Positions 43,886-52,991 of a DNA stretch of 64,000 nucleotides are shown here, in pieces. The DNA comes from Lachnospiraceae bacterium. GTDB lineage: Bacteria > Bacillota > Clostridia > Lachnospirales > Lachnospiraceae. The stretch spans positions 62,001 through 126,000 of the forward strand of contig JAFRSD010000017.1 in the NCBI GenBank assembly GCA_017427775.1, written 5' to 3'. Every line of letters starts with the position of its first letter. Within the stretch, counting starts at the first letter, position 1. A model generated the notes under the pieces. The model saw nothing but the letters and a program-made list of their open reading frames with translations. It did no database searches and was not told the DNA's origin. Both the position numbers and the translations under genes were made by a program.

Positions 43886-44457
43886 AACCGTCTTTCCTTT
43901 CTCTTAAGTTGCTTTTTCAGCTTATTCTTTAAAATGTACAGATGATTGCTGATGTACTTTTCGTCTTTCCCCATCTGCTCCGCAATCTCCGCGACCGAAT
44001 ACGAATACCAGAACCGCCTCAGGAAAATCGTACGCTTTTCCGCGGACAGACCGTTCAGGAACGTCTCCAGCTGTTCTTTCAGTCCTTCGCTGTCGGCAGG
44101 TTCGGCGGTACGGTTATCCGGAATACACTCGGATAATTCCTCGTAAGATGTTAATGTAACATCTCCCCCGCGTTTCTTCGCCCGGTTGCTTCGCAGACGC
44201 TCAAAGGCAAGATTTCGGATGCTGCGCATCAGATATGCCTTCAGGTTGTCGGGTTTCGCCAGCGGAACGGATTTCCATGCGTTTAAGAGGGTATCGTTCA
44301 GACATTCCTCCGCATCTCTCTCATCCGTAAGAATATTCCGTGCAAGACGAAGCAGCTGCGTGCCGTATTTTTTCTGAACCGCGCTAACGGCCTCATCCGA
44401 ACCGTTACAGAACAGGCTGATGATTCGGATGTCATCAATCATTACTTCTTCAGACAC
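43882..44457 (-). CDS. ECF RNA polymerase sigma factor
   Basis: 191 residues from the GTG at 44457 (RBS AGGAGG, 5-base spacing). Sigma region 2 contains 'LARNILTDERDAEECLNDTLLNAWKSVP' and 'LKAYLMRSIRNLAFERLRSNRAKK'; region 4 has 'SAEKRTIFLRRFWYSYSVAEIAEQMGKDEKYISNHLYILKNKL' in the expected order. It is paired with a DUF4179 protein and likely directs its own operon and cell-envelope genes. A possible ECF-like box (GGCAACTTTTTT...CGTT, 44539-44562) lies upstream but its spacing is short. Confidence 0.9.
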   Translation of the reverse strand: MSEEVMIDDIRIISLFCNGSDEAVSAVQKKYGTQLLRLARNILTDERDAEECLNDTLLNAWKSVPLAKPDNLKAYLMRSIRNLAFERLRSNRAKKRGGDVTLTSYEELSECIPDNRTAEPADSEGLKEQLETFLNGLSAEKRTIFLRRFWYSYSVAEIAEQMGKDEKYISNHLYILKNKLKKQLKRKERRL

Positions 44458-44676
44458 GTCTTCCTCCTTTCCGGAACATTTCTTTTGCCGGCTTATTTCC
44501 TTCTCACCTATATAGATGCATTTTTCGACAGGATATCTAACGATTTTTCAAAAAAGTTGCCTGCCAGTTGATTGCCAAAGCAATTTTTTGGAGATCTCGT
44601 TCAGACAATATATTGAATATCATGTTTATGTCGGCGATTCAAGAGAAAAAGTAACCGTATCCCGGCCGCAACCACG

Positions 44677-44710
44677 AAAAGAAAGCCCCGAAGGATTCTC
44701 CTCCGGGGCT
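44677..44710 (-). terminator. Terminator of the GPH transporter-alpha-galactosidase operon
   Basis: AGCCCCGGAGGA and TCCTTCGGGGCT form a 12-bp stem (one G-T pair) on the minus strand, followed by TTCTTTT. Confidence 0.8.
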
Positions 44711-44720
44711 TGCTCTCTTC

Positions 44721-47700
44721 TTACATTACCGATTCGGTCGCGAGCCTTACGCATTCGTAGGCTCCGTTATAGTCGCCGTTCTGTTTCATCTCATTAATGC
44801 GCCGGCAAATGTGAATGAATAATTCCTTATCGGCGAGGAACCGGTCAATCATGTCATTTGCCGCGGCATCGGTTTCACACTCGAAGGTCCCGTCACCAGC
44901 CTCCTGAGAACAGATTGCTCCGTAAACCTCATGCCCGCCGATGTGTTTCATGAACATCTTCGGGATCGGATAATACGCAAGTTCACTCGGCTTGGTGATC
45001 AGAACGTCGGATTCCGGCATCAGCAGGTTGGTTGCGTAAACCGCCTTAAAGATGTCCGAATCGCAGATGATCGTTACACCCTCTGCCTCTCGGCTCCTGA
45101 GTTCCTTCACGTATTCCGTCAGGCCGTCATAATCATCAAGGAATTCGTGAACCGGCACATCCGAAAGGAGTGCCTCAATCTTTTCGTAAACATTCTTATG
45201 ATCCCCGAAATTCAGGAAGACCGCTGCTTTTCCTTCTTTTACATAAGGAATCAGATGCTTAAGCATCGCCTTAAACTGCGCAAATCCTGCGCCGGCACCT
45301 CCGACCGTCATCAAAAACCGCATCGGTGCGCCCTTCTCGGCTCTTTGGATCCGCAGATCGTTGTCCTCTTCGAGATTTACCAGAAGTTCATGGTCCACAT
45401 ACCGTCCGACCATCCGAATGTCCTTTTCCGGAATGCCCTTCAGATTATCCTTCGAGAACCCGTGAAGCATCTTATATCCGAGATACGCAAACGGCGTCTG
45501 TACCGTATGAATGGCTCCCTCCGAGAGGTGAAGCGCCATCGGCCAGTTGTCGGGTATGGCGTTGATGACATGCGTCATCCCCGCGTGAATCGCGGCCTGG
45601 CTCGGCCACACATGCGTGGCGATATAAGGGACATCCTTCGGAAGCGCCTTAAGAAGAGGCGTCAGCAGTTCCGCATTTTTCTGGTCCGCGGCATTATAGG
45701 TAATCTTCCGGAAACCCTCTTTGTTCAGAGGCTCCCAGACAAAGCGGTTGAACAGTTTGGATTTCTGCGAGATTCTTGAAGCCAGGGAATACATGTCATT
45801 CTGCTCGCGGATCATCTTGCTTCCGGTTGCCTCCATACCGGCAAGATCCAGCCAGTACGGCGTATACCCGAGTGCCTTCGCACACGACGCCATCGCAATG
45901 CTGATCCGATAGTGGCCGAAGCCCATCCGGATGTTTCCTACGATCAGAGGGTTTCCGCCGAGTTCCGTCGGTACGTCCGAGAGCACCAGCTTCTTAATCC
46001 CGATATTCGAAAGCGCCGGGACATCCTCCGCGGCATAGAAATACTCCTTTTCGGAATCATCCCCGTACTTCTCAATGTACTTCTGTTTCTTGCGCTCCGC
46101 CTTTTTCAGTGTGGCGGAATCAATCTGGTTACCGAATATCACGCCGGACTTGTCGGCCTTGATCTCCTCTGCGGTCGGCTTCACCTTTTCCGCAAGAATG
46201 CCGCGCCGATAGTCATACGCAAAGAACCTCTTCCTTCCGTCCAGTTCGAATTCCGCAACCGCATACCTTTCTTTGTTCCTGAAACCGATTCGTCGCGCCC
46301 TTCGGAATATCGCAAGTGCATCTTCAAGCACTTCCTTCTTCCTGTCATCATACTCGCTGACCCGGTCGGACGTCATCAGAAGCGATCCGAACAGCGCATT
46401 CATCTTGGTAAGCGCCGTTCTTCGTTCAAAGGACATATGCATATTGTCGTCCCGAAGCAGAAATACGTCAGGATCGTTTAAAAACGCATGTCCGTCAAGC
46501 CCGCTCCGGAATATCGTATTCTGAATCGTCACCTTCGTGGAAATCCGTTCGGGATGGAACGCCCGCATATAGGCGGCATCATCAAACTTAAGCGAAACAT
46601 CCGGCCCGACACGGCAATAATCGAACCTCTCGAACCCGTTCGAAAGCGTTGCGCCGCAGCCGAGGATCAGCCGGTCCGACAGTTCTTCGCGAAGAAGTCC
46701 GTAAGCATACTCCGCCGTCTCGCTACGGGTCTTTCCTTTAAGCGGGCAAAGGTTTACGGCATACAGGAAATCCAGTTTAAAGAAGTCAAATCCCAGGTCC
46801 TTATAGAACCGCAGAACCTCACGGATATAGGCAACGGCTTCTTCTTTGTTCAGATCAAGCGGCATGAACCCGCTCCAGTTTCCTCCCGCATATACCGGAT
46901 TTCCGTCTGCGTCCTTTGCGATCCAGTCCGGATGCTCTGCTGCCAGCTTCGAGTCGGTCTCCGCTACGAAAGGCGCAAGCCAGATTCCGGCAAGCATACC
47001 CTTTTTATGAATCTGTTCCGCAATCCCGCGAAGACCGTTCGGGAACTTTACCGGATCAATATCCGGCCAGTCGCCGATATGGGTTTCAAATCCGTCATCA
47101 ATCTGGAACAGTTCGAACCTGTCATCGGCTCCCGAAAGTTCGTTCAGGATCAGTTCTTCGCTGATATTCTGATAATGGTTATACCAGGAAGTATATCCGA
47201 ACAGTTTCCGGCCGGTCCGCGGCGTGAACCGGCTGTAATAATCCTTTCCGTTCCGCGACACCATATAGTCGAAAACGGTAAAACTTTCGCCGGCTTTCAG
47301 TTCCCTGCCGTCCACATCACTCTCTAAAAGGATCCTGTTCCCGTCTTTATCAAATCGGATCAAAAGATATGCGTTCCTGTAATTCAGATTGCCGAAGAAC
47401 AGCGGGTTACTTCCCGTCACATACCCGAAGTCAAATCCGACCGGAGTATGCCTGCGGTTTTCAAAGAATGCCTGTGACCCGTATGCTTTAAAATGGTATT
47501 TTTCTTCGAGCGCCTGCGGAAGTTTGGAAAGGTCATTGTGTGTTTCCGCGGGATCGCATTCTCTCGTCTCGGTCCACGACTGGTACCCGTTCGCGAGGAT
47601 CCGGTTGTCTTCGGCATATTCATACCTTAAAGGGATTTCCGCCTTTTTTAAAGTCAGGTCGGTAAGTGCCGTAACGGTAACGGTCCGATGCCCGGCGGTC

Positions 47701-47783
47701 TTCGCATTTTCCACCTTGATATGCGCATCGTCTCCGGATGTTTCAAATACCTGCCCATCCGCAAAATAACTAAGCTTCAGCAT
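44721..47783 (-). CDS. GH36-type alpha-galactosidase fused to a GT-B (MurG-like) domain
   Basis: 1020 residues from the ATG at 47783 (RBS GAGGAGG), overlapping the transporter gene by 14 bases. Residues 1-560 are clan GH-D: an N-terminal beta domain, 'FGYTSWYNHYQNIS', 'LFQIDDGFETHIGDW', 'MLAGIWLAPFVAE', the nucleophile in 'DFFKLDFLYAV' and the acid/base in 'CRVGPDVSLKFDD'. Residues about 600-1020 look like a two-lobe GT-B glycosyltransferase: 'IVGNIRMGFGHYRISIAMAS', 'FLMTVGGAGAGFAQFKAMLKHL' and 'SDVLITKPSELAYYPIPKMF', which resembles the donor site of MurG/MGDG synthases. Hydrolase plus transferase in one chain is unusual. Confidence 0.85.
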   Translation of the reverse strand: MLKLSYFADGQVFETSGDDAHIKVENAKTAGHRTVTVTALTDLTLKKAEIPLRYEYAEDNRILANGYQSWTETRECDPAETHNDLSKLPQALEEKYHFKAYGSQAFFENRRHTPVGFDFGYVTGSNPLFFGNLNYRNAYLLIRFDKDGNRILLESDVDGRELKAGESFTVFDYMVSRNGKDYYSRFTPRTGRKLFGYTSWYNHYQNISEELILNELSGADDRFELFQIDDGFETHIGDWPDIDPVKFPNGLRGIAEQIHKKGMLAGIWLAPFVAETDSKLAAEHPDWIAKDADGNPVYAGGNWSGFMPLDLNKEEAVAYIREVLRFYKDLGFDFFKLDFLYAVNLCPLKGKTRSETAEYAYGLLREELSDRLILGCGATLSNGFERFDYCRVGPDVSLKFDDAAYMRAFHPERISTKVTIQNTIFRSGLDGHAFLNDPDVFLLRDDNMHMSFERRTALTKMNALFGSLLMTSDRVSEYDDRKKEVLEDALAIFRRARRIGFRNKERYAVAEFELDGRKRFFAYDYRRGILAEKVKPTAEEIKADKSGVIFGNQIDSATLKKAERKKQKYIEKYGDDSEKEYFYAAEDVPALSNIGIKKLVLSDVPTELGGNPLIVGNIRMGFGHYRISIAMASCAKALGYTPYWLDLAGMEATGSKMIREQNDMYSLASRISQKSKLFNRFVWEPLNKEGFRKITYNAADQKNAELLTPLLKALPKDVPYIATHVWPSQAAIHAGMTHVINAIPDNWPMALHLSEGAIHTVQTPFAYLGYKMLHGFSKDNLKGIPEKDIRMVGRYVDHELLVNLEEDNDLRIQRAEKGAPMRFLMTVGGAGAGFAQFKAMLKHLIPYVKEGKAAVFLNFGDHKNVYEKIEALLSDVPVHEFLDDYDGLTEYVKELRSREAEGVTIICDSDIFKAVYATNLLMPESDVLITKPSELAYYPIPKMFMKHIGGHEVYGAICSQEAGDGTFECETDAAANDMIDRFLADKELFIHICRRINEMKQNGDYNGAYECVRLATESVM

Positions 47784-49179
47784 GTTCCGCCTCCTCTTTA
47801 TGGGATTTATCGATGACATCCATCACACGCTTTTCATCGTAGAACAGAATGATTATCATGGCAATGATACAAAGCACCATGGCAATGACCAGACTGATGC
47901 GATAGCCCGTGCCGTTGTTCTTAAGCACTTCCGCGCCGTCAACCGTCTCTTTGTACTGACCGACAACCGCGAGCGAAGTGAAGATGATCATTGCGATGGA
48001 CTGGCCGAGTTTAAAGGCAAATGTTCTGGCCGCATAAAACATGGCGTCGCGGTTCTCTCCGGTCAGGACGCAGTCGCTTTCCGCAATATCAGCCACAATC
48101 GCCTGAGGAATGACACCGAGGACGGATAGCGGCACGCCCACAAGGACGCAGATGATAAATCCGTATGCAAGATTCGGGATGAAACTTACCTTTCCGGCGA
48201 AGCTCGATACGAGAAACGCAAATCCGAACAGCGCAAACCCGACGGTCAGAAGTTTCTTCTTACCGAATTTCCGTGACAGGATATTGACTACCGGATAGCA
48301 GACAAATGTCACGAACGTCATGAATATGAACAGTACCATATAGTTGTTGAGCCGGAGCAGGTTCTCCACGTAGAAGATGAAACCGGTGTTGAAGATCGTA
48401 ATGCCGATCCAATAGATGATGTCCGAAAGCACGAACACCTGAAAATGCTTATTCTTAAAGGTCTTCGCGAGAGACCGGAACGCATTTTCCTTAACCGGCG
48501 GAGTGTTGTCGTAATCCTTCTCGTTTATGAGAAACGCCGGAAGGAGCATGCACACAAGGGCGATCAGGGCAAGAATCCCGAGGACGAGGCGCGCGCAGAA
48601 ATAATAGTCCCACCCCGTCGCATTTGCCACGGCTTCCCATATCATTTTCCCGGAAAATGCGATGCCGGTACCAACGATATACGTAAGCGAAATGTAAGTC
48701 GAAATATCCATGCGGTCTTTCTGGCTGCGGCCGAGCACCGGAATCAGCGCGTTATACGGCGTGCAGTATGCCGTCATGAAGATATAGAAAAGTACCATCG
48801 TTACGGCAAGCCATACGATATTGACCGTAGACTCCCCGCGCACCGGGCAGCAGAAGATAAGCACCGTAAGCAGAGCGAACGGAAACGCCGCATACCGCAT
48901 GAACGGAATGCGCTTTCCGAGTTTGCTTCCGCATTTGTCCGACATTCCCGCGATCCAGGGATCGGTTACCGCATCGACAATCCGGCCGAACGCCGTAATC
49001 AGGCCGATAACCGTCAACCCGATAAACGTTGCGCTTGTGACAAATGTGATAACCCCGTTCTCCGTCGAATCCGGCAGATAAAAGTTTACCAGCAGATTGG
49101 CAATAATGCCGGCGAGGATTGACCACCCAAGCTGACCGACGGCGAAAACCCATTTTATCTTTCCTGATACCTGTTTCAT
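47770..49179 (-). CDS. GPH-family sugar:cation symporter (MelB-like)
   Basis: 469 residues from the ATG at 49179 (RBS AAGGAGGTG). Twelve membrane helices; 'GIIANLLVNFYLPDSTENG', 'VDAVTDPWIAGMSDKCGSKLGKRIPFM' and 'CTPYNALIPVL' are typical for the glycoside-pentoside-hexuronide family. It probably imports galactosides or a related disaccharide for the alpha-galactosidase encoded next, with which it overlaps. The C-terminal tail is acidic and rich in His/Glu. Confidence 0.9.
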   Translation of the reverse strand: MKQVSGKIKWVFAVGQLGWSILAGIIANLLVNFYLPDSTENGVITFVTSATFIGLTVIGLITAFGRIVDAVTDPWIAGMSDKCGSKLGKRIPFMRYAAFPFALLTVLIFCCPVRGESTVNIVWLAVTMVLFYIFMTAYCTPYNALIPVLGRSQKDRMDISTYISLTYIVGTGIAFSGKMIWEAVANATGWDYYFCARLVLGILALIALVCMLLPAFLINEKDYDNTPPVKENAFRSLAKTFKNKHFQVFVLSDIIYWIGITIFNTGFIFYVENLLRLNNYMVLFIFMTFVTFVCYPVVNILSRKFGKKKLLTVGFALFGFAFLVSSFAGKVSFIPNLAYGFIICVLVGVPLSVLGVIPQAIVADIAESDCVLTGENRDAMFYAARTFAFKLGQSIAMIIFTSLAVVGQYKETVDGAEVLKNNGTGYRISLVIAMVLCIIAMIIILFYDEKRVMDVIDKSHKEEAEHAEA

Positions 49180-49276
49180 AAAAAACACCTCCTTCGGGTG
49201 CACCACTGTAATGTCTTATAATATCAGTTTACGATTTCCCCGCAGCATTTTCAATGATGCCTCCCTCTGCTTTTCG

Positions 49277-49317
49277 CAAAAAAAAGCGATATTGTGGGTT
49301 TCATTCCACAATATCGC
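49277..49317 (-). terminator. Terminator of the iorA-iorB-paaK operon
   Basis: A perfect 12-bp inverted repeat (49286-49297 with 49306-49317), loop of 8, followed on the minus strand by nine T residues. It is A/T-flanked on the other side also, but the T-run favours the minus strand. Confidence 0.85.
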
Positions 49318-49342
49318 AATATTTTCTGTCATTTTGAAGTTT

Positions 49343-50584
49343 TCAGTTCTCTCTGTGATCGAAGACTCTCTTCGCCTTCTTCTCGGTTCGCGGAAGCGTG
49401 CCGACCGGTACGACCGTAACCTTCGGAGTTACGCTCATGCGGGACTTGAAGAGTTCCCGGATCGTGGCCGCCGTACGCTCAAAGTTCACGCGTCCTTCAG
49501 CCTCCACGGTAACGAGAATGACATCCTTGTTAATCTCTTCATCGTGTGCGATGTCAATCTTGTACTCACTCGATACGCCGTCTACCAGCCCGAGGATTTC
49601 CTCTACCTGGCTCGGGAACATGTTAACGCCGTGCACCTTGAACATATCGTCGCTTCGTCCTTTGATGACATCGAGACGCGGGAATTTGCTGCCGCAAGGG
49701 CACTCGCCGGGGATGATGCGGGACATGTCGTGCGTACGGAAACGGATAAGCGGGGCACCTTCCTTTACGAGCGTCGTGATAACGACTTCTCCTTCTTCAC
49801 CGTCCGGAAGCGTTTCGCCGGTCTTCGGATCGATGATCTCGATATATACATAGTCATCCCAGTAATGCATTCCGGTGTCATAAGAGCAGTTGATGCCGAT
49901 ACCCGGTCCGTAAATCTCGGTCAGGCCGTAGATATCATACAGTTCCACGCCGAGTTCCTTGTGGATATGCACACGCATCTTGTCGCTCCAGCGCTCGGAA
50001 CCGAACACGCCCTTTTTCAGATGAATCCGGTCGCGGATGCCGCGGCGGTTAATCTCCTCGGCAAGAAGAAGCGCGTAGGACGAAGTTGCGGTCAATACCG
50101 TCGACTTCAGATCGATCATCATCTGAATCTGCTTATCGGTGTTGCCGGGGCCGGTCGGAATGGCCATGGCGCCGAGCTTCTCACAGCCGGCCTGGAATCC
50201 GATACCTGCGGTCCAGAGTCCGTAACCGGGCGTAATCTGGATACGGTCCTTTTTCGTAATTCCTGCCATTTCATAGCAGCGCGCGAACATCGTTGCCCAA
50301 TCATCCACATCTTTCGCGGTATAAGGGATAATTACGGGCTTTCCTGTCGTACCCGAAGAAGAATGAATGCGGACTACTTCCTCATCCGGAACGGCCTGAA
50401 TGCCGAGCGGATAAGCGTTTCGAAGGTCAGCTTTGCTCGAGAACGGAAGCTTCTCGAACTCTTCCTGACTTTGACAGCCGGTAATCCCGGCCTCTTCAAA
50501 GACTTTGCCGTAGTAGCTTCCCGACTTGATGAGGCGCTTGATCTGCGCGTCGACCTGGGCAAGCTGTTTCTCAGTTAACTGCAT
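49343..50584 (-). CDS. paaK: Phenylacetate-CoA ligase
   Basis: 413 residues. An AMP-forming ligase: the P-loop 'VVRIHSSSGTTGKPVIIPY', 'DIYGLTEIYGPG', and the C-terminal 'CPCGSKFPRLDVIKGRSDDMF' shape, with 'VNMFPSQVEEIL'. It makes aryl-acetyl-CoA thioesters. It overlaps iorB by 14 bases; in Clostridia this trio converts aromatic keto acids (from Phe/Tyr/Trp) to aryl-acetyl-CoA and on to the acid with ATP gain. The direction may be reversed for aromatic amino acid synthesis. Confidence 0.92.
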   Translation of the reverse strand: MQLTEKQLAQVDAQIKRLIKSGSYYGKVFEEAGITGCQSQEEFEKLPFSSKADLRNAYPLGIQAVPDEEVVRIHSSSGTTGKPVIIPYTAKDVDDWATMFARCYEMAGITKKDRIQITPGYGLWTAGIGFQAGCEKLGAMAIPTGPGNTDKQIQMMIDLKSTVLTATSSYALLLAEEINRRGIRDRIHLKKGVFGSERWSDKMRVHIHKELGVELYDIYGLTEIYGPGIGINCSYDTGMHYWDDYVYIEIIDPKTGETLPDGEEGEVVITTLVKEGAPLIRFRTHDMSRIIPGECPCGSKFPRLDVIKGRSDDMFKVHGVNMFPSQVEEILGLVDGVSSEYKIDIAHDEEINKDVILVTVEAEGRVNFERTAATIRELFKSRMSVTPKVTVVPVGTLPRTEKKAKRVFDHREN

Positions 50585-51167
50585 ATTGTGCTCCTATCTC
50601 CGCGCCTGCCTGGAACGCGGCTTTATTTGCTTCGATGTATTTCGCCGGAACTCTCCGTTCGATTTCACTAAGAACAATTTCCTTCGCGATACCGAGCCTG
50701 CCGGACGCTGCCGCCACGCCGAGGATCGCGATATTGAAATACCGGCTGGACCCAAACGGCCGGCAAAGTGCTTCGCCGTCGATCACGATGCAGGTGCATT
50801 TCTTCTTCAGGTATTCCGTCATTTCCGTTCCGTCATATCCGGTCGGCATAAGTGACTCCGTGACCGGCTTTACCGGAACGCTGTTTACGATGACGATTCC
50901 GTCCTTTTTCAGGTACCGGAGGTTTCGAACCGCTTCCGCGGGTTCAAATGCAAGGATCATGTCGGCGCTTCCGAACGGAATGAGCGGTGAATAAGCTCCT
51001 TCCCCGATCCGCACATGGCTCGTTACCGGGCCTCCGCGCTGCGCCATTCCGATGGTTTCGGCGGAATGAACCGGGTCCCCCGCTTCCGATGCCGAAGCGG
51101 CAATGATCTTAGAGGCAAGAACGGTTCCCTGACCGCCGACGCCGCAGATTAAGATGTCCTTTTTCAT
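50571..51167 (-). CDS. iorB: Indolepyruvate:ferredoxin oxidoreductase, beta subunit
   Basis: 198 residues. 'ILICGVGGQGTVLASKIIA' and 'SAETIGMAQRGGPVTSHVRIG' are the gamma-type domain of 2-oxoacid:ferredoxin oxidoreductases. 'MILAFEPAEAVRNLRYL' and 'LSEIERRVPAKYIEANKAAF' complete the family. It works with IorA in decarboxylating aryl-pyruvates to aryl-acetyl-CoA with ferredoxin reduction. Overlaps IorA by 4 bases. Confidence 0.95.
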   Translation of the reverse strand: MKKDILICGVGGQGTVLASKIIAASASEAGDPVHSAETIGMAQRGGPVTSHVRIGEGAYSPLIPFGSADMILAFEPAEAVRNLRYLKKDGIVIVNSVPVKPVTESLMPTGYDGTEMTEYLKKKCTCIVIDGEALCRPFGSSRYFNIAILGVAAASGRLGIAKEIVLSEIERRVPAKYIEANKAAFQAGAEIGAQYAVN

Positions 51168-52957
51168 CGCGCCACCTCCTCAATTGCCCCCACAGGGCAG
51201 ATCTGCGAGCAGAGTCCGCAGCCCGTGCACAGATTCGGATCGATCGTCGTCTGACCGTCCACGCGGATCAACGCGGGACATCCGATCTCGCGGATGCAGG
51301 CGCCGCAGTTGATGCAGTTCTCGTTCACATGGCACCGGCCGGAAGGCTTTGTGATGGCCACGCACGGAGACTTGAAGATGATAGCTTTCACGCCCGGAAG
51401 GTCCGCGCACTGCCGCACGGTTCCCATCGCCTCTGTGAGATTCAGCGGGTTCACGGTCACCACCTTCGTAAGGCCGATTCCCTGAAGCACCGAAGCGATA
51501 TCCACCTTCGCAACAATGTCGCCCATCATGTTCCGTCCCGTTCCCGGATGCGGCTGGTGGCCGGTCATTGCCGTCGTCGAGTTATCGAGGACGCACAATA
51601 TCATATTTGCATTGTTGTAAACCGCATTCACGACACCGGTCATTCCCGAAGCGAAGAAGGTCGAGTCGCCGACAAATGCGAACGCGATTCCTTCCTTGTC
51701 CACCCATGAAAAGCCCTGTGCCATCGTAATGCCCGCGCCCATGCAAAGGCACGTATCGCACATATCAAGCGGCTGCGCGTTGCCGAGGGTATAACAGCCG
51801 ATATCGCCGCAGAAATAGCATTTGCGGCCCTTCATGGCTTTCTTAACCGCATAGAAGGACGCACGGTGGGGACAGCCTGCGCAAAGAACCGGAGGCCGTA
51901 CGGGAAGCTTCGGCGCATCGCTCATATCAATCCCGTCGGATTCCTTCGGAAGCCCGAGGTATCCCTGCAGAATCCCTTCGATCATATTCGTGCTGAGTTC
52001 ACCACTGGCGGGAACATCCCCGGTCAGCTTGCCGCGGATCGTAAGAAGAATCCCGTTTCGTCCGCACAGCTTTGCAATCTGCTCCTCGTTATACGGGCTC
52101 AGTTCCTCTAAACAGAGTACTTCCTTAACGCCCGTAAGCGCCTTTTTCATAAAACTCTCCGGAAAAGGATACGGCGTCGCCACGCGGATCAGCTTCACAT
52201 CGGGATGATCCTTCAAAAACTCTTTTGCATAAGAATAGCTGATACCGGATGCCACAACCGCCTTTTCGGAATCGCCACCCTCAACGGTATTGAAACGGTA
52301 TGCGGAGAACTCCTCGCCGATTTCCACGTTTCGCTTCTCGATCATCGCATGGTTAGCAAAGGAAAGACGCGGGAAGATCACCCATTTCGAGGAATCCTTG
52401 ATAAATCCGGGGTACTTCTTCGGTACCGTATGCTCCGGATGCTCGATCGCCGCATACGCATGATCCACACGCGTCGTGGGGCGGAACAATACGGGCGTGT
52501 TGTGTTTTTCGGAACATTCGTAAGCATCCCCGATCATCTCATAAGCTTCCTCGGGGGATGCCGGATCAAAGACCGGGATGCGGGCAAATTCGGCGAACCG
52601 TCTCGTATCCTGCTCGGTCTGCGAAGAGATCGGACCGGGATCGTCTGCGGAAACCACGACCATACCGCCCTTAACGCCTACATAGGCAAGCGACATCAAC
52701 GGGTCGGATGCCACATTGAGTCCGACCTGCTTCATCGTCACAAGCGTTCTCGCGCCGCTGTAGGATGCGGCAGCCGCAACCTCCATCGCCGCCTTCTCAT
52801 TGACGGACCATTCCACATGAACGCCGTTGTGCGGATACTTTGCAATCGTTTCAACGATTTCCGAAGAAGGCGTTCCGGGATAACCGGAGACAAGATTGAC
52901 TCCTGCTGCCAGCGCGGCAAGCCCGATGGCCCCGTTCCCCATTACATATTCTTTCAC
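51164..52957 (-). CDS. iorA: Indolepyruvate:ferredoxin oxidoreductase, alpha subunit
   Basis: 597 residues from a GTG start (RBS GGAG, 7-base spacing). N-terminal pyrimidine domain ('GYPGTPSSEIVETIAKY'), the middle TPP domain 'CFCGDIGCYTLG' in shape with 'FVGDSTFFASGMTGVVNAVYN', and two C-terminal [4Fe-4S] motifs (CINCGACIREIGCP, CTGCGLCSQICP). It uses thiamine diphosphate to oxidise indolepyruvate and related 2-oxoacids. First gene of iorA-iorB-paaK. A GCGGG/CCCGC hairpin without a T-run lies just upstream. Confidence 0.95.
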   Translation of the reverse strand: MKEYVMGNGAIGLAALAAGVNLVSGYPGTPSSEIVETIAKYPHNGVHVEWSVNEKAAMEVAAAASYSGARTLVTMKQVGLNVASDPLMSLAYVGVKGGMVVVSADDPGPISSQTEQDTRRFAEFARIPVFDPASPEEAYEMIGDAYECSEKHNTPVLFRPTTRVDHAYAAIEHPEHTVPKKYPGFIKDSSKWVIFPRLSFANHAMIEKRNVEIGEEFSAYRFNTVEGGDSEKAVVASGISYSYAKEFLKDHPDVKLIRVATPYPFPESFMKKALTGVKEVLCLEELSPYNEEQIAKLCGRNGILLTIRGKLTGDVPASGELSTNMIEGILQGYLGLPKESDGIDMSDAPKLPVRPPVLCAGCPHRASFYAVKKAMKGRKCYFCGDIGCYTLGNAQPLDMCDTCLCMGAGITMAQGFSWVDKEGIAFAFVGDSTFFASGMTGVVNAVYNNANMILCVLDNSTTAMTGHQPHPGTGRNMMGDIVAKVDIASVLQGIGLTKVVTVNPLNLTEAMGTVRQCADLPGVKAIIFKSPCVAITKPSGRCHVNENCINCGACIREIGCPALIRVDGQTTIDPNLCTGCGLCSQICPVGAIEEVAR

Positions 52958-52991
52958 CTAGTTCTCCATTCTGCGGGTATGAGCCCGCCTT

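Noticed and set aside
44539..44562. ECF-type promoter (GGCAACTTTTTT ... CGTT) before the sigma gene
   Set aside because: The gap between AAC and CGT is about 13 bases, while known ECF promoters have about 16. Kept only as a remark in the sigma factor entry.
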